Below, one piece after another: positions 45,292-54,475 of a DNA stretch of 64,000 nucleotides (positions are counted from its first letter, which is position 1; the number at the start of each line of letters is the position of its first letter). The notes beneath the pieces were generated by a model. It searched no databases and was not told the origin of the DNA. It saw nothing but the letters and a program-made list of their open reading frames with translations. The stretch is from Butyricicoccus pullicaecorum (GTDB lineage Bacteria; Bacillota; Clostridia; Oscillospirales; Butyricicoccaceae), in assembly GCA_018365995.1 (NCBI GenBank), contig JAGZIY010000001.1, positions 186,001-250,000 on the forward strand. The letters run 5' to 3'. The translations under genes were made by a program, and so were the position numbers.

Positions 45292-45741
45292 TTAGTCATA
45301 TCCCAGCAGCTCGGTAAGCGCTTCAAAGCCCGTTCCGCAAACACTGCTTGTCACGAACAGCCGCTGTGCGCCCGCCATCTCCAGATATTTTTTTGCATCT
45401 GCAATCTGATGTTCGCTGGCACAGTCTGCCTTGGTCACAACCCCAATGGCAGGCTTAGCAAACATACTGGTGTATGCCGGCGGGAACATGGTTCCATTCT
45501 CCGTCGCGTCCTGCACCAGCACAATGAGGTCGGCATCTGTCGAGGTGACCATCAGAGCGCCGCGCATATAGGTGCGCTCAAGGTATTCGCCCGGTGTATC
45601 AATCATGGTCTGATTGATAACCTGTACAGTTTGCGTCTTATAATATTTGATTGCCTCATGATTTAAGTATTGGCAGAGTGTTGTCTTTCCCGCCCCTGAG
45701 CGTCCAATCAAAATGATTCGTTTTGTCTTTTTTTCTTCCAT
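45292..45741 (-). CDS. eutP: EutP GTPase-like/acetate kinase protein
   Basis: A 149-residue Ras-like protein with P-loop GRSGAGKTTLCQYL, DTPGEY at the G3 position and TKAD at G4. In Salmonella EutP has acetate kinase activity. This would complete the path acetyl-CoA to acetyl-phosphate (PduL) to acetate with ATP gain. It follows eutS by 8 nt. Confidence 0.93.
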   Translation of the reverse strand: MEEKKTKRIILIGRSGAGKTTLCQYLNHEAIKYYKTQTVQVINQTMIDTPGEYLERTYMRGALMVTSTDADLIVLVQDATENGTMFPPAYTSMFAKPAIGVVTKADCASEHQIADAKKYLEMAGAQRLFVTSSVCGTGFEALTELLGYD

Positions 45742-45749
45742 ACGCTGCC

Positions 45750-46100
45750 TCAGGTTTTGGTAATTGGTGCGGACGCAAAGCCCATTTTATCACAGAGCAC
45801 CGACATGACATCGTGAAGCGAAGCCTCAACCGCCGCAACATCTCCGGTAATGACCAGCGAGCCATTAAAGCGGTCTACAAAGCCAATGGAAATATCTGCC
45901 GCCTTGCTTGCCACATCGGCTGCAATCATGGCAGCTTCACTCGGCGTAATGGTAAAGATACCGATTGCACCGCGGGCATCAATCAGCCCGAGCTTTCCGT
46001 AGAGCTGCTCCACGGGACTGGCAATGACATGGGCGAGGGTTACCTGCTTGCCCGGCACAAATTCCTGTATAATGCGCGCTTTTTCATCGAGTTCTATCAT
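45750..46100 (-). CDS. eutS: Shell hexamer protein EutS
   Basis: A 116-residue circularly permuted BMC protein (EutS/PduU type) forming bent hexamers at facet edges. Begins MIELDEKARIIQEFVPGKQVTLAHVI and contains ARGAIGIFTITPSEAA. Second gene of the operon, with AGGAGG 10 nt upstream. Confidence 0.95.
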   Translation of the reverse strand: MIELDEKARIIQEFVPGKQVTLAHVIASPVEQLYGKLGLIDARGAIGIFTITPSEAAMIAADVASKAADISIGFVDRFNGSLVITGDVAAVEASLHDVMSVLCDKMGFASAPITKT

Positions 46101-46127
46101 AATATCCGGTTCCTCCTCATCGACGCA

Positions 46128-47279
46128 TTATAGATTCAAATTGCTGATACGGGTTCCTTTGACGAATGCCTGCCGATACAGCCCAATGATATCCTCTCGG
46201 GTGACGGTTTTCGGATTGGTTGCCGTACAGCGGTCTGCGAGCGCAGCATCTGCCATGGGTTCCAGCATTTCCTCCAGCTGCTCCTCAGTCACGCCTGCAT
46301 CTTTGAGACATTGCGGGATTTCCATGCGTGCCTCCAGCCGGCGCACCAGATGAATGAGGTTCAAGGCGCTCTGTCGGATGCTGGAGGAGCCGATGCCAAG
46401 CTCTGCGGAGAGCTGTGCATAGCGTGACGCAGTATCAGTCAGCGTGGTCTCACAGCCTGCATTGAAGCTCATGACATAGGGCAGTAAAATTGCATTTGCC
46501 CGTCCATGCGGAATGTGTGCCCGTGCGCCGAGCGCGTGTGCCATGCTGTGGCACAGACCCAGACCGGCGTTTGAGAACGCGGCACCCGCCAAACAGGAGG
46601 CATTGTGCATACCCTGCCGTGCCTTGAGGTTGTCCGGCTCCTGATACGCATGGAGCAGATGCTGGTCTACCAGTTTGACAGCCTTTTCTGCGAGGGCATC
46701 GGTAAAGTCATTGGCTTCTGTACAAACGTATGCTTCGATTGCATGGGTCAGTACGTCCAATCCAGTGTCCGCGGTAATTTTGGGCGGAACGGTTTTGGTG
46801 AGCGCTGCATCGAGCACCGCATAATCAGGCAGGAGCGCGTCATCAATGAGCGGGTATTTGACCCCCTTTGTCTGGTCGGTGATGACAGCGAACTTACTGA
46901 CCTCACTGCCTGTGCCGCTTGTGGTTGGGATTGCGATAAAGGGCACATCGCGCAGGTCAAACTGACGGGCGGCAAAATACATAATGGCTTTTGCGGCATC
47001 AATGGAGGAGCCGCCGCCCAGCGCAATCACCGCATCTGGCTGAAAATAGAGGATATTGGAAACCCCCTCGGTTACGATATCAATATCGGGGTCTGGGGTA
47101 ACCTCTGAAAAAATCTGATACTGTGCATGGTCGCCCATCTGGTCTGTCAGATAGCTGACCGCACCGCTTTCGTGCATAAACCGATCGGTGACGATAAAAA
47201 CCCTCTGCATACCGGCAAGCATTTTCCGAATTGCGTCGCCGCCAATCAATATTTTTGTATGCAGGTCAAATTTGTCCAT
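46128..47279 (-). CDS. eutG: Iron-containing alcohol dehydrogenase EutG
   Basis: A 383-residue group III alcohol dehydrogenase that reduces acetaldehyde to ethanol, recycling NADH within the compartment. NAD-binding GGGSSIDAAKAIMYF and metal ligands in DVLTHAIEAY and GLCHSMAHALGA...IPHG are intact. First gene of the operon, ATG 47279 behind AAGGAGGCGG. Confidence 0.95.
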   Translation of the reverse strand: MDKFDLHTKILIGGDAIRKMLAGMQRVFIVTDRFMHESGAVSYLTDQMGDHAQYQIFSEVTPDPDIDIVTEGVSNILYFQPDAVIALGGGSSIDAAKAIMYFAARQFDLRDVPFIAIPTTSGTGSEVSKFAVITDQTKGVKYPLIDDALLPDYAVLDAALTKTVPPKITADTGLDVLTHAIEAYVCTEANDFTDALAEKAVKLVDQHLLHAYQEPDNLKARQGMHNASCLAGAAFSNAGLGLCHSMAHALGARAHIPHGRANAILLPYVMSFNAGCETTLTDTASRYAQLSAELGIGSSSIRQSALNLIHLVRRLEARMEIPQCLKDAGVTEEQLEEMLEPMADAALADRCTATNPKTVTREDIIGLYRQAFVKGTRISNLNL

Positions 47280-47328
47280 GCAAAACCGCCTCCTTGTGCA
47301 AAGCTCTTTTCAGAAGGCTCAAATGCGC

Positions 47329-47370
47329 AAAAAAGCGCCTTGAACCCTACTGACTTGTGAGTCAAGACGC
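47329..47370 (-). terminator. Conditional terminator at the head of the eut operon
   Basis: GCGTCTTGA (47370-47362) pairs with TCAAGGCGC (47343-47335, one mismatch), followed by six T. It lies before eutG and its 5' arm overlaps hairpin P2. Confidence 0.8.
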
Positions 47371-47421
47371 TTCGTCGCACCTTATCCGCTAACTGTAAAT
47401 GAACGCCATGCTTCATCGCAC
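47367..47421 (-). promoter_or_regulatory. Candidate EutV/ANTAR dual-hairpin antitermination site at the eut operon head
   Basis: P1 (47421-47408) is GTGC-GATGAA-GCAT and P2 (47380-47367) is GTGC-GACGAA-GCGT, separated by 27 nt. The two share the string GTGCGA(T/C)GAAGC. P2 ends inside the first arm of the terminator, so the two structures exclude one another. EutV binding is inferred from the genes eutVW in the same operon. Confidence 0.65.
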
Positions 47422-47431
47422 TTGTCCATTC

Positions 47432-47453
47432 AATGGTGTTATCATACACCATT
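47432..47453. promoter_or_regulatory. Perfect inverted repeat over the eut -10 box
   Basis: AATGGTGT (47432-47439), 6 nt, ACACCATT (47446-47453). It covers the -10 and start site and would suit a dimeric repressor. No matching regulator was identified in the window. Confidence 0.5.
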
Positions 47454-47469
47454 TTTGCCAAATTGTCAA
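47441..47469 (-). promoter_or_regulatory. eut operon promoter
   Basis: Minus strand TTGACA (47469-47464), 17 nt, TATGAT (47446-47441). The start of transcription would be near 47434, giving a leader of about 155 nt that contains both hairpins and the terminator. Confidence 0.8.
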
Positions 47470-47610
47470 GGATTTTTTCTAATTTTCACAGCGCTTTGAC
47501 CGTTTTTGGCTCTTGACTTTTACCGGATACCGCTGTCATAATAGGGTTAGCTGGTGCGCGTACAGACCGTTTTCCAGCCGGTCTGTCCAAACTTGCAAAG
47601 GAGTGAAATA

Positions 47611-48846
47611 ATGGAAATCAGATTCGTTCTTCCCGAGGAGGTCGCGCAGCTCAGGCGGAATGTGCTGACAGCATTCCCCTCCAAAACGCCTGACGAGCTC
47701 CTTTCCAACATGAAAAGCGAACTGTACGAGCCAAACGAGGGACGTTACCTCGGCTGTTTCGACGATGACGGAACACTAATTGGCTCCATCCTAATGATGG
47801 ATTTCACCCTCAACGTCAGAGGCGTGATGATGCCCATGGGGGCTGCCGCCTATGTATCCACAAATTTTTTACACAAAAAGGAACATATCGCACGCAATCT
47901 CCTGCGGGTTCTGATGGGATACTACACAAAGCTTGGAACCGCCGTAGGCTGCCTGCACCCGTTCAACCCTGCGTTCTATCGCAAAATGGGATACGGACAC
48001 TGTATGCAGGCAAATTTCTATATGCCGAAGGCAAGCGCAGTCCGTTCATTTGGGCACAAGGAAAATCTTTGCTTTGCCGAAAAAGAAAAGGACATGGACG
48101 CCGTTCTGGACTATTACCATGCGTTTGCCAAGCGCACAAACGGTTCCACCATACACCACTACATGGACCCACACCGTATTTTTGATATGCCTTATGTGGT
48201 TCTCTGCCGAAAAGAGGGTCGCATTACAGGTTATCTCACCTTTGAATTTGTCGAAGTCGATCATTACACCGACATGTATCATGATTTGTGCGTTCGGGAA
48301 ATGATTTATGATGACCTTGACACACTCGAGCAATTTATGACTTTCTTCGCCTCTCAGACCGACCAAATTGACCGGATACGCATCTATTCTCCCGATGACT
48401 ATCTGCATACCATGTTTACCAATCCAGACAGCGGCGAGAACCGCGCCCATGATGGCTGTATTCATGAAATTGGCCGACGTACAATGGGCAATATGATTCG
48501 GCTGTTCAGCGTTGCAGATTATTTCGCCGTGCAGACACATTGCTGCAATCCAGTATCCCGTCCGTTTACACTTGCCGTCAAGCTGACCGATACCTTCCTC
48601 GAGCAAAACAACCGCACTTTCCTGCTGTACATCGAGGGCAGCCATGTTTCTCTTACAGAGAGTGGTGTGCCTGATGCCGTGCTTTCGTCTGACATTTCCG
48701 ACTTTTCGTCGTTTGTCATCGGTGCGCTTCCGCTTTCGGAGCTTCTGCGGCTCGGACGCATGCAGCTGGATTGCCCAAGCTATGCCCGCGATATCCAAAA
48801 CGCGATTGGCTGGGATATCCGTCCCTGCAATTATACTTATTTCTAA
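47611..48846 (+). CDS. GNAT N-acetyltransferase, Eis-like with SCP2-type C-terminus
   Basis: A 411-residue protein starting MEIRFVLPEEVAQLRRN (ATG 47611, AAAGGAG upstream; a start at 47554 has none). The first GNAT domain covers about residues 1-140 (YVSTNFLHKKEHIARNLLRVLM carries the acetyl-CoA loop region). A second GNAT-like domain spans about 150-290 and a sterol-carrier-like C-terminal domain about 310-411. This three-part layout is that of Eis-type acetyltransferases that modify aminoglycosides or lysines. The substrate here is unknown. Divergent from the eut operon. Confidence 0.82.
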   Translation: MEIRFVLPEEVAQLRRNVLTAFPSKTPDELLSNMKSELYEPNEGRYLGCFDDDGTLIGSILMMDFTLNVRGVMMPMGAAAYVSTNFLHKKEHIARNLLRVLMGYYTKLGTAVGCLHPFNPAFYRKMGYGHCMQANFYMPKASAVRSFGHKENLCFAEKEKDMDAVLDYYHAFAKRTNGSTIHHYMDPHRIFDMPYVVLCRKEGRITGYLTFEFVEVDHYTDMYHDLCVREMIYDDLDTLEQFMTFFASQTDQIDRIRIYSPDDYLHTMFTNPDSGENRAHDGCIHEIGRRTMGNMIRLFSVADYFAVQTHCCNPVSRPFTLAVKLTDTFLEQNNRTFLLYIEGSHVSLTESGVPDAVLSSDISDFSSFVIGALPLSELLRLGRMQLDCPSYARDIQNAIGWDIRPCNYTYF

Positions 48847-48940
48847 ACAGATACAAGCTGTCGAAAAAGTATTGCGCGCCCATGGCGCGCATAAAATCCT
48901 GTAAAAAGATGCGACATGTCCGTGACTTTTTACACAGAAA

Positions 48941-48980
48941 AATGCCCGAAACCGCTCATTGATGCGCGATTTCGGGCATT
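48941..48980. terminator. Terminator hairpin between GNAT and nadC genes
   Basis: AATGCCCGAAA (48941-48951) pairs with TTTCGGGCATT (48970-48980); T-run on the minus side. The interval 48847-49105 also holds a GCGCGCC/GGCGCGC hairpin (48874-48890) and a GTAAAAAG/CTTTTTAC repeat. Confidence 0.7.
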
Positions 48981-49039
48981 CTTCGTCTAGAACACTTTTC
49001 GCGGCAGACACCTCGAAAAATCGTTTTTCGACAAACTCA

Positions 49040-49065
49040 GGACACGTTTTGCAGCGTGTCCTTTT
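49040..49065 (+). terminator. Plus-strand terminator hairpin
   Basis: GGACACG (49040-49046) pairs with CGTGTCC (49055-49061), followed by TTTT. It faces the convergent nadC end. Confidence 0.55.
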
Positions 49066-49105
49066 GCTATGCTTTTCTGCCACTATATGAATACAAAAAT
49101 TTGGT

Positions 49106-49963
49106 TTATCCTTCCAACACGCGCAGATGCTTGAGACTGAGATCCAAAATCGGTGCGGCATAGGTCAGCGCACCACTTGAAACATAGTCAACGCCCAAAT
49201 CCACGATTTTTTGGATATTCTCGCGTGTTATATTACCTGAGCACTCGGTCTTTGCCCTTCCGTCAATCACACGGATTGCCTCTGCCATATCCTCTGGTTT
49301 CATATTATCGAGCATGATGATATCTGCGCCTGCCTCCACAGCCTCCCGCACCATATCAAGGGTTTCGGTCTCCACTTCGATTTTTCGGACAAAAGGTGCA
49401 TAGGACTTTGCTGCCAAAACAGCCTCCTTGACACCGCCTGCCGCATCGATATGGTTATCCTTGAGCAGCACACCGTCTGAAAGATTGTAACGGTGATTAC
49501 CGCCGCCGCCCAGTCTCACTGCATATTTTTCAAAGATACGCATACAAGGTGTTGTCTTTCTGGTATCCAGCAGGGTTGTCCGGCTGCCCTCCAGCAGCTT
49601 GAGTACCGAACGGGTATAGGTTGCGATACCGCTCATTCGCTGTAAGTAATTGAGGGCAGTCCGCTCACCAGAAAGCAGCACACGGACATCGCCCTTTACC
49701 GTTGCCAGATGCTGACCTGCTGTGACCTGTGCCCCCTCCTTTACCAAGTATACCACCTCGGTTTTTGGGTCTAGAAGCTGGAACACCCGTTCAAAGACAG
49801 GCAGTCCTGCCACAATCCCGTCCTGTTTGCAAATCAGTTCCACCTCACCGCACTTCGCCTCAGGCATAACCGCATTGGTTGTCACATCCTCACTGTTAAT
49901 ATCCTCTTCTAATGCCAGACGAATATATTTATCTGCCACAAGCTGCATTGTAATAGGGTTCAT
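49106..49963 (-). CDS. nadC: Quinolinate phosphoribosyltransferase
   Basis: Converts quinolinate and PRPP to nicotinate mononucleotide in NAD synthesis. The 285-residue frame starts at MNPITMQLVADKYI (ATG 49963, AAAGGATG upstream); a longer frame to 50098 overlaps nadB. Conserved ERTALNYLQRMSGIAT, DTRKTTPCMR and GGGGNHRYNLSDG are intact. Third gene of nadA-nadB-nadC. Confidence 0.97.
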   Translation of the reverse strand: MNPITMQLVADKYIRLALEEDINSEDVTTNAVMPEAKCGEVELICKQDGIVAGLPVFERVFQLLDPKTEVVYLVKEGAQVTAGQHLATVKGDVRVLLSGERTALNYLQRMSGIATYTRSVLKLLEGSRTTLLDTRKTTPCMRIFEKYAVRLGGGGNHRYNLSDGVLLKDNHIDAAGGVKEAVLAAKSYAPFVRKIEVETETLDMVREAVEAGADIIMLDNMKPEDMAEAIRVIDGRAKTECSGNITRENIQKIVDLGVDYVSSGALTYAAPILDLSLKHLRVLEG

Positions 49964-49970
49964 CGTTCTT

Positions 49971-51149
49971 TCATCCTTTCGCTGCTTTTGCAATATGATT
50001 TGCTGCCCGCTCGGCAAAGACCATGCTTTCAAGCAGACTGTTGCTCGCCAAACGATTTTTCCCGTGGACGCCGTTGCAGCTGGTCTCTCCCACGGCATAA
50101 AGATGATTCATAGTTGTCTGCGAATTGCTGTCTACATGGACACCACCCATAAAATAATGCTGTGCAGGGACAACGGGAATCGGCTCCTTTGTGATATCAT
50201 AGCCCGCCTTTTTGCAGGTTTCAAAAATATGCGGGAAATGGAAATGAATTTGTTCGTCCGGAACAGCATCAAAGGAAAGCCATACATGCTTTGTCCCCTC
50301 CCTTTCCATCTCCTGAAAAATTGCCTGTGCAACCACATCTCGCGGCAGCAGTTCATCTACAAACCGCTCTCCGCGGCTATTGAGCAAAACCGCGCCTTCG
50401 CCGCGTGCAGACTCAGAAATGAGGAAACGGCGTCCCGCGTGTTCACTGTAAAGCGCAGTTGGGTGAATCTGCACATAATCCAAATGCTCAAGCGCAACCC
50501 CATGCTTTTTTGCAACCTCCAGTGCGTCCCCCGTCAGACATCGAAAATTGGTAGAGTGTGTATACCGTCCACCGATACCACCAGTTGCCAGCACTGTGTC
50601 CTTTGCGTAGATACGCAAGATATCTCCATCCCTTGTCTTTGCAGTCATTCCTGTGCAGCTTCCATTTTGCTCAAGGATATCCTGCATCGTTGTGTACTCC
50701 ATGATTTCCACATTGGGAAGGTTCTGCACGGCTATGCGCAGTTTTGTAGTGATTTCCTCGCCTGTAATATCCTCATGGTAACAAATTCGCGGACGGGAAT
50801 GTGCCCCCTCTCTGGTATACGCCAGAGAGCCATCTGGATTGCGGGCAAACCCAACACCCCATCCAATCAGCTGGTTGATGACGCTGCGGCTGGAACGAAG
50901 CATAATATCCACGCTCTCTCTGCAATTCTCATAATGTCCTGCCCGCATCGTATCCTCAAAGTAATCATCATAGTCAGCATCATCACGCAAAACGCAGATT
51001 CCGCCCTGTGCCAGCATGGAGTTGCAGTCCTCCAAGCCTTCCTTGCAAATCATCAGGATTTTCTGACGTTTGGGCAGGTGAAGCGCTGTAAATAGCCCGC
51101 TCACACCACAGCCTGCAATGACGGTATCATAATAACATTCTTTTTCCAT
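49971..51149 (-). CDS. nadB: L-aspartate oxidase
   Basis: A flavoenzyme oxidising aspartate to iminoaspartate. The 392-residue frame starts MEKECYYDTVIAGCGVSGL (ATG 51149); a longer frame would overlap nadA. FAD-binding GCGVSGL, SMLAQGGICV, HPTALY and SARGEGAVLLN are visible. It is short compared with the about 530-residue enteric enzyme, lacking most of the C-terminal helical domain, as seen in other Clostridia. It lies 8 nt before nadC. Confidence 0.95.
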   Translation of the reverse strand: MEKECYYDTVIAGCGVSGLFTALHLPKRQKILMICKEGLEDCNSMLAQGGICVLRDDADYDDYFEDTMRAGHYENCRESVDIMLRSSRSVINQLIGWGVGFARNPDGSLAYTREGAHSRPRICYHEDITGEEITTKLRIAVQNLPNVEIMEYTTMQDILEQNGSCTGMTAKTRDGDILRIYAKDTVLATGGIGGRYTHSTNFRCLTGDALEVAKKHGVALEHLDYVQIHPTALYSEHAGRRFLISESARGEGAVLLNSRGERFVDELLPRDVVAQAIFQEMEREGTKHVWLSFDAVPDEQIHFHFPHIFETCKKAGYDITKEPIPVVPAQHYFMGGVHVDSNSQTTMNHLYAVGETSCNGVHGKNRLASNSLLESMVFAERAANHIAKAAKG

Positions 51150-51168
51150 CCTACTTCGCCTTCTGCCC

Positions 51169-52074
51169 TTATTTTGCCAATTCCAGCATACGCTCGAGCG
51201 GACGCCCTGCCGCAGATGCCACAGCATCGTGTACATGGACTGCATTCTCGCCTGTTTTCAGCACATGTATGATTTTATCCAGTGTGATGGTTTTCATATC
51301 CGGACAAACAGGCGTTGTTTTCGGGAAATAAAAGGTCTTTTCTGGATTCTTTGTTTCCAGTGCATAGCGCACGCCCACCTCGGTCGCAATGATAAATTCT
51401 GTTTGCTCCTGCGAGGAGGCATACTGGATAATGCCCGTCGTTGAGCCAATAAAATCAGCCATTTGACAGACTTCTGCCGTACATTCCGGATGCACCAAAA
51501 GCGCTGCATCCGGATGCACTGTTTTCAGTTCCCGCAGCTCATCGGCAGAAATTCGGTCATGAATAGGACAGCAGCCATCTACAACCATAATGTTCTTTTC
51601 CGGCACCTGAGCGGCAACATAGTACCCTAAATTCTGGTCAGGAATAAACAAAATATCATGATTTGGTAAATTCTGAATGACCTTGACTGCATTGGCAGAG
51701 GTCACGCACACGTCCGACCATGTTTTGATTTCCGCCGTCGAATTGATATAGCAAACAACAGCCAAGTTCGGATATTCCCGTCGAAAGCGCTCTACCTCCT
51801 CTTTCTGCACCATATGTGCCATAGGACAATCCGCATGAAGATCGGGCATTAAAATCTGCTTATTCGGACTTAACAGTTTACCGCTCTCTCCCATAAAATT
51901 GACACCACAGTAAACAATCACAGGGTTAGAAAGTCCCTGTGCCAGCTTGCTGAGATAAAAGGAATCTCCTACGTAATCTGCAATCTCCTGCACCTCTGGT
52001 TCGACATAGTAATGCGCCAAAATAACCGCATTCTTTTCTGCCTTCAGCTTTGCGATTTCCTCCTGCTTTTTCAT
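51169..52074 (-). CDS. nadA: Quinolinate synthase
   Basis: A [4Fe-4S] enzyme condensing iminoaspartate with dihydroxyacetone phosphate to quinolinate. The 301-residue frame starts MKKQEEIAKLKAEKN (ATG 52074, GAGGAAGAT upstream). The three cluster cysteines lie in VYCGVNFMGES, HPECTAEVCQMAD and TTPVCPDMKTI. First gene of the nad operon. Confidence 0.97.
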   Translation of the reverse strand: MKKQEEIAKLKAEKNAVILAHYYVEPEVQEIADYVGDSFYLSKLAQGLSNPVIVYCGVNFMGESGKLLSPNKQILMPDLHADCPMAHMVQKEEVERFRREYPNLAVVCYINSTAEIKTWSDVCVTSANAVKVIQNLPNHDILFIPDQNLGYYVAAQVPEKNIMVVDGCCPIHDRISADELRELKTVHPDAALLVHPECTAEVCQMADFIGSTTGIIQYASSQEQTEFIIATEVGVRYALETKNPEKTFYFPKTTPVCPDMKTITLDKIIHVLKTGENAVHVHDAVASAAGRPLERMLELAK

Positions 52075-52138
52075 ATCTTCCTCGATTCCCGCACAACGCG
52101 CACTTATTTTTCTGCAAGCGAAACTTGCGTCTTGGCAC

Positions 52139-52175
52139 AGTATAGCATATATCTGTACACATGACAAGACACATG
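52139..52175 (-). promoter_or_regulatory. nadABC promoter with direct repeats
   Basis: Minus strand TTGTCA (52167-52162), 17 nt, TATACT (52144-52139). Two CATGTGT direct repeats (52175-52169 and 52163-52157) flank the -35 and could bind a niacin-responsive repressor such as NiaR. That regulator is not in the window, so this is speculative. Confidence 0.6.
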
Positions 52176-53232
52176 TGCGGCAATTGTAAAAAAATCAAAA
52201 TCAGCAACTTTTAGATGCAGCCTACATCTTTAACCGATTGCCCACACTGTCAACCGATTGGTACAAAATATCTTTCCTGTATAAAAAATTTTTTCATTCA
52301 TTCTACTCATCATTTCCCTACAAAAAGACAGTATGTTACAAAAGAAACACTCAAAAATCAATTTTTGGAAAAACATATAATTTACACATACCAAAATCAC
52401 TCGCAAGATTAAAATCTAAAAAAACAGAAGTTGACAAAAAATCCCATTATTTTTCCAAAATAACACATAATTTCCAATTATACTGTGTTATTTATGAATC
52501 CCATACCAGCTGCATACAGCAGATTTCTAGCTTTTATAGAGTGCATAAATTTTAAATTGAAACCTCTAAAAATATAACAAATAATTGATTATTTTTAATT
52601 TCTCCAAGCGTTTGCGAAATCGGTTTATCTGCACTTGGCACATGATTCTACCACCTGAAAAACTCTTGATTTTTTGTGTTATGGTCAATATAATAAACCT
52701 ATGTTCTCTATATGTATTTCATAAAATCAGTGTTTTCCTTAAGCGGCAACATCATTCACCTCATACTGCCGTCTTAATTTTCTGAAAACAAAAAAGCTTG
52801 AGCAGGGAGGGGTATTTTTACAAATGAAACCATCATAGCCGGCAGCGCATGGTCATCGAGCAATGCAGAACCAACAAAAAAATTCATGAAGTACTTTTAT
52901 GAATATAGCAAACAAAAAACAATCCCGCTTCACAAATCATGAGGATTGTACGATGACCAGATGTGAGCCATTAGTATATATCCAGCAATGATCCAAACTG
53001 TAAAATACCCAATACGCAAAACATCTGACTGTTCAGTGTAGTATGCAACGGTTTGGCGACTGTGTTTCTCAAATGTGCTGGGTTGGTTTCTGATATCTCG
53101 GAGCTGCCGGATGCCTTTCCTTATTGAAAAGGCACTATTTATCTGCGGAATAAGACGACCCCCATCGTCGGTCTAAGTCTCCGCATCGGATGATCTGAAG
53201 TCACCTGCATCTACAACACTTGCCTTATTATA
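52176..53232. other. Gene-free interval with a promoter and stable hairpins
   Basis: About 1 kb without a convincing gene. The first 600 bases are very AT-rich. A rightward promoter (TTGATT 52666-52671, 17 nt, TATAAT 52689-52694) points toward the chemoreceptor remnant. Between 53110 and 53187 several nested stems can form: GCCTTT/AAAGGC, TGCGGA/TCCGCA and GACGA-CCCCCA-TCGTC. Short open frames here lack ribosome binding sites. Confidence 0.5.
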
Positions 53233-54370
53233 ATGCAGGAGTATTCTTTGGAATCTAAAATGATGACTGTTCCATTGCTGGAAATTGAGAATGCTGCCCA
53301 CTCGCTTTCTATCGGCAATTTCGATGCCAAAATCACCTATGAAAGCAAAGATGAAATGGGTAATACCTCTAAAAGTATGCAGGAGAGTTTTGTTGCTCTA
53401 AAAACGATCATCCGAGATATCAAATCCGTTCTGGAAGCTCTGAGTAACGGAAATTTGTCTGTCGAAACATCTGTGGTTTTCCCCGGAGAGATCCATGAGA
53501 TCCAAGACTCGATTCAAAAGCTGATTCAAAAGTTGAATCTGTCTTTTCAAGAAATCAAAGACTCTGCATATCAAATCAATGCAGAAGCAGAACTGGTTTC
53601 GAACGGTGCACAATCTCTGGCACAGGGTGCTACCGAACAAGCCAGCAGCATCGAAGAACTGGCAGCCTCCATTTCAGAAATTTCCAATCAGGTACAGTCG
53701 AATTCGGATAACGCACAAAAAGCGAATCTGCTTGCAGTGGACGTAGGCGAAATGGCACAGGCAGCCTTAACGGATATGCACGAAATGATCGCTGCAATGA
53801 ATGAAATTTCCACTGCGTCCGAAAGCATCGGAAAAATTATCAAAGTTATTGATGATATTGCGTTCCAAACCAACATTCTAGCACTGAACGCAGCTGTCGA
53901 AGCTGCAAGGGCAGGTGCTGCCGGAAAGGGATTTGCTGCGGAATCTGGCAGGAAAATCTGCAAATGCAGCAAAGGATACAACCGCACTGATTGACAGTTC
54001 CATGAATACAGTTTCTCATGGTGCGGACATTGTCAACAAGGTCAATATTACATTTGAAGCACTGAGCAAGAAAATCATTGAAGTTGTTTCCACAATCAAT
54101 ATGATTTCCAACGCATCCACAGAGCAGACTACAAACATTCAGCAAATTACAATTGGTGTTGACCAGATTTCTGCTGTTGTACAGACCAATTCTGCCACCA
54201 GCGAGGAAAGTGCTGCTGCCAGTGAGGAACTCGCTGCACAGGCTAATACACTGGATCATCTGGTCGCACAGTTCCAGCTAGCGGGACAGCCTGCTTCCCA
54301 TCAGCAAGAGCAGCCATCACTTCCCGAGGCACATAACCAAAATTCCTATCTGAATGAAAGTAAATATTAA
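53233..54370 (+). pseudogene. Broken methyl-accepting chemotaxis protein gene
   Basis: The frame keeps a HAMP-like start (TVPLLEIENAAHSLSIGNF) and most of the MCP signalling domain. It lacks the N-terminal membrane helices and ligand-binding domain seen in the paralogue at 61002-62762. Near 53934-53950 the conserved segment GKGFAVVADEVRNLAGKS is damaged: comparison with the paralogue shows 17 nt missing, which shifts the frame. The C-terminal part continues in another frame to 54370 (RNLAGKSANAAKDTT...). Both defects should prevent function. Confidence 0.85.
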
Positions 54371-54385
54371 CCAAATCAAACTATT

Positions 54386-54417
54386 TTGGGCGCAAGTGAC
54401 TCGTCACCTGCGCCCAA
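54386..54417. terminator. Bidirectional terminator
   Basis: TTGGGCGCAaGTGAC pairs with GTCACcTGCGCCCAA between convergent genes, with T-rich sequence on both sides. Confidence 0.75.
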
Positions 54418-54475
54418 TTTTGATACGCTTTTTCAGAAAAATAGAAACGCAAGCAAACGAAGTGATTTCTCCTGA

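Noticed and set aside
48046..49161. 371-codon minus-strand frame opposite the GNAT gene
   Set aside because: It lies antisense to a clear acetyltransferase and extends through terminator hairpins; no domain was recognised.
53101..53190. c-di-GMP riboswitch upstream of the broken chemoreceptor
   Set aside because: The region forms stems, but the conserved GEMM-I and class II sequences are not there.
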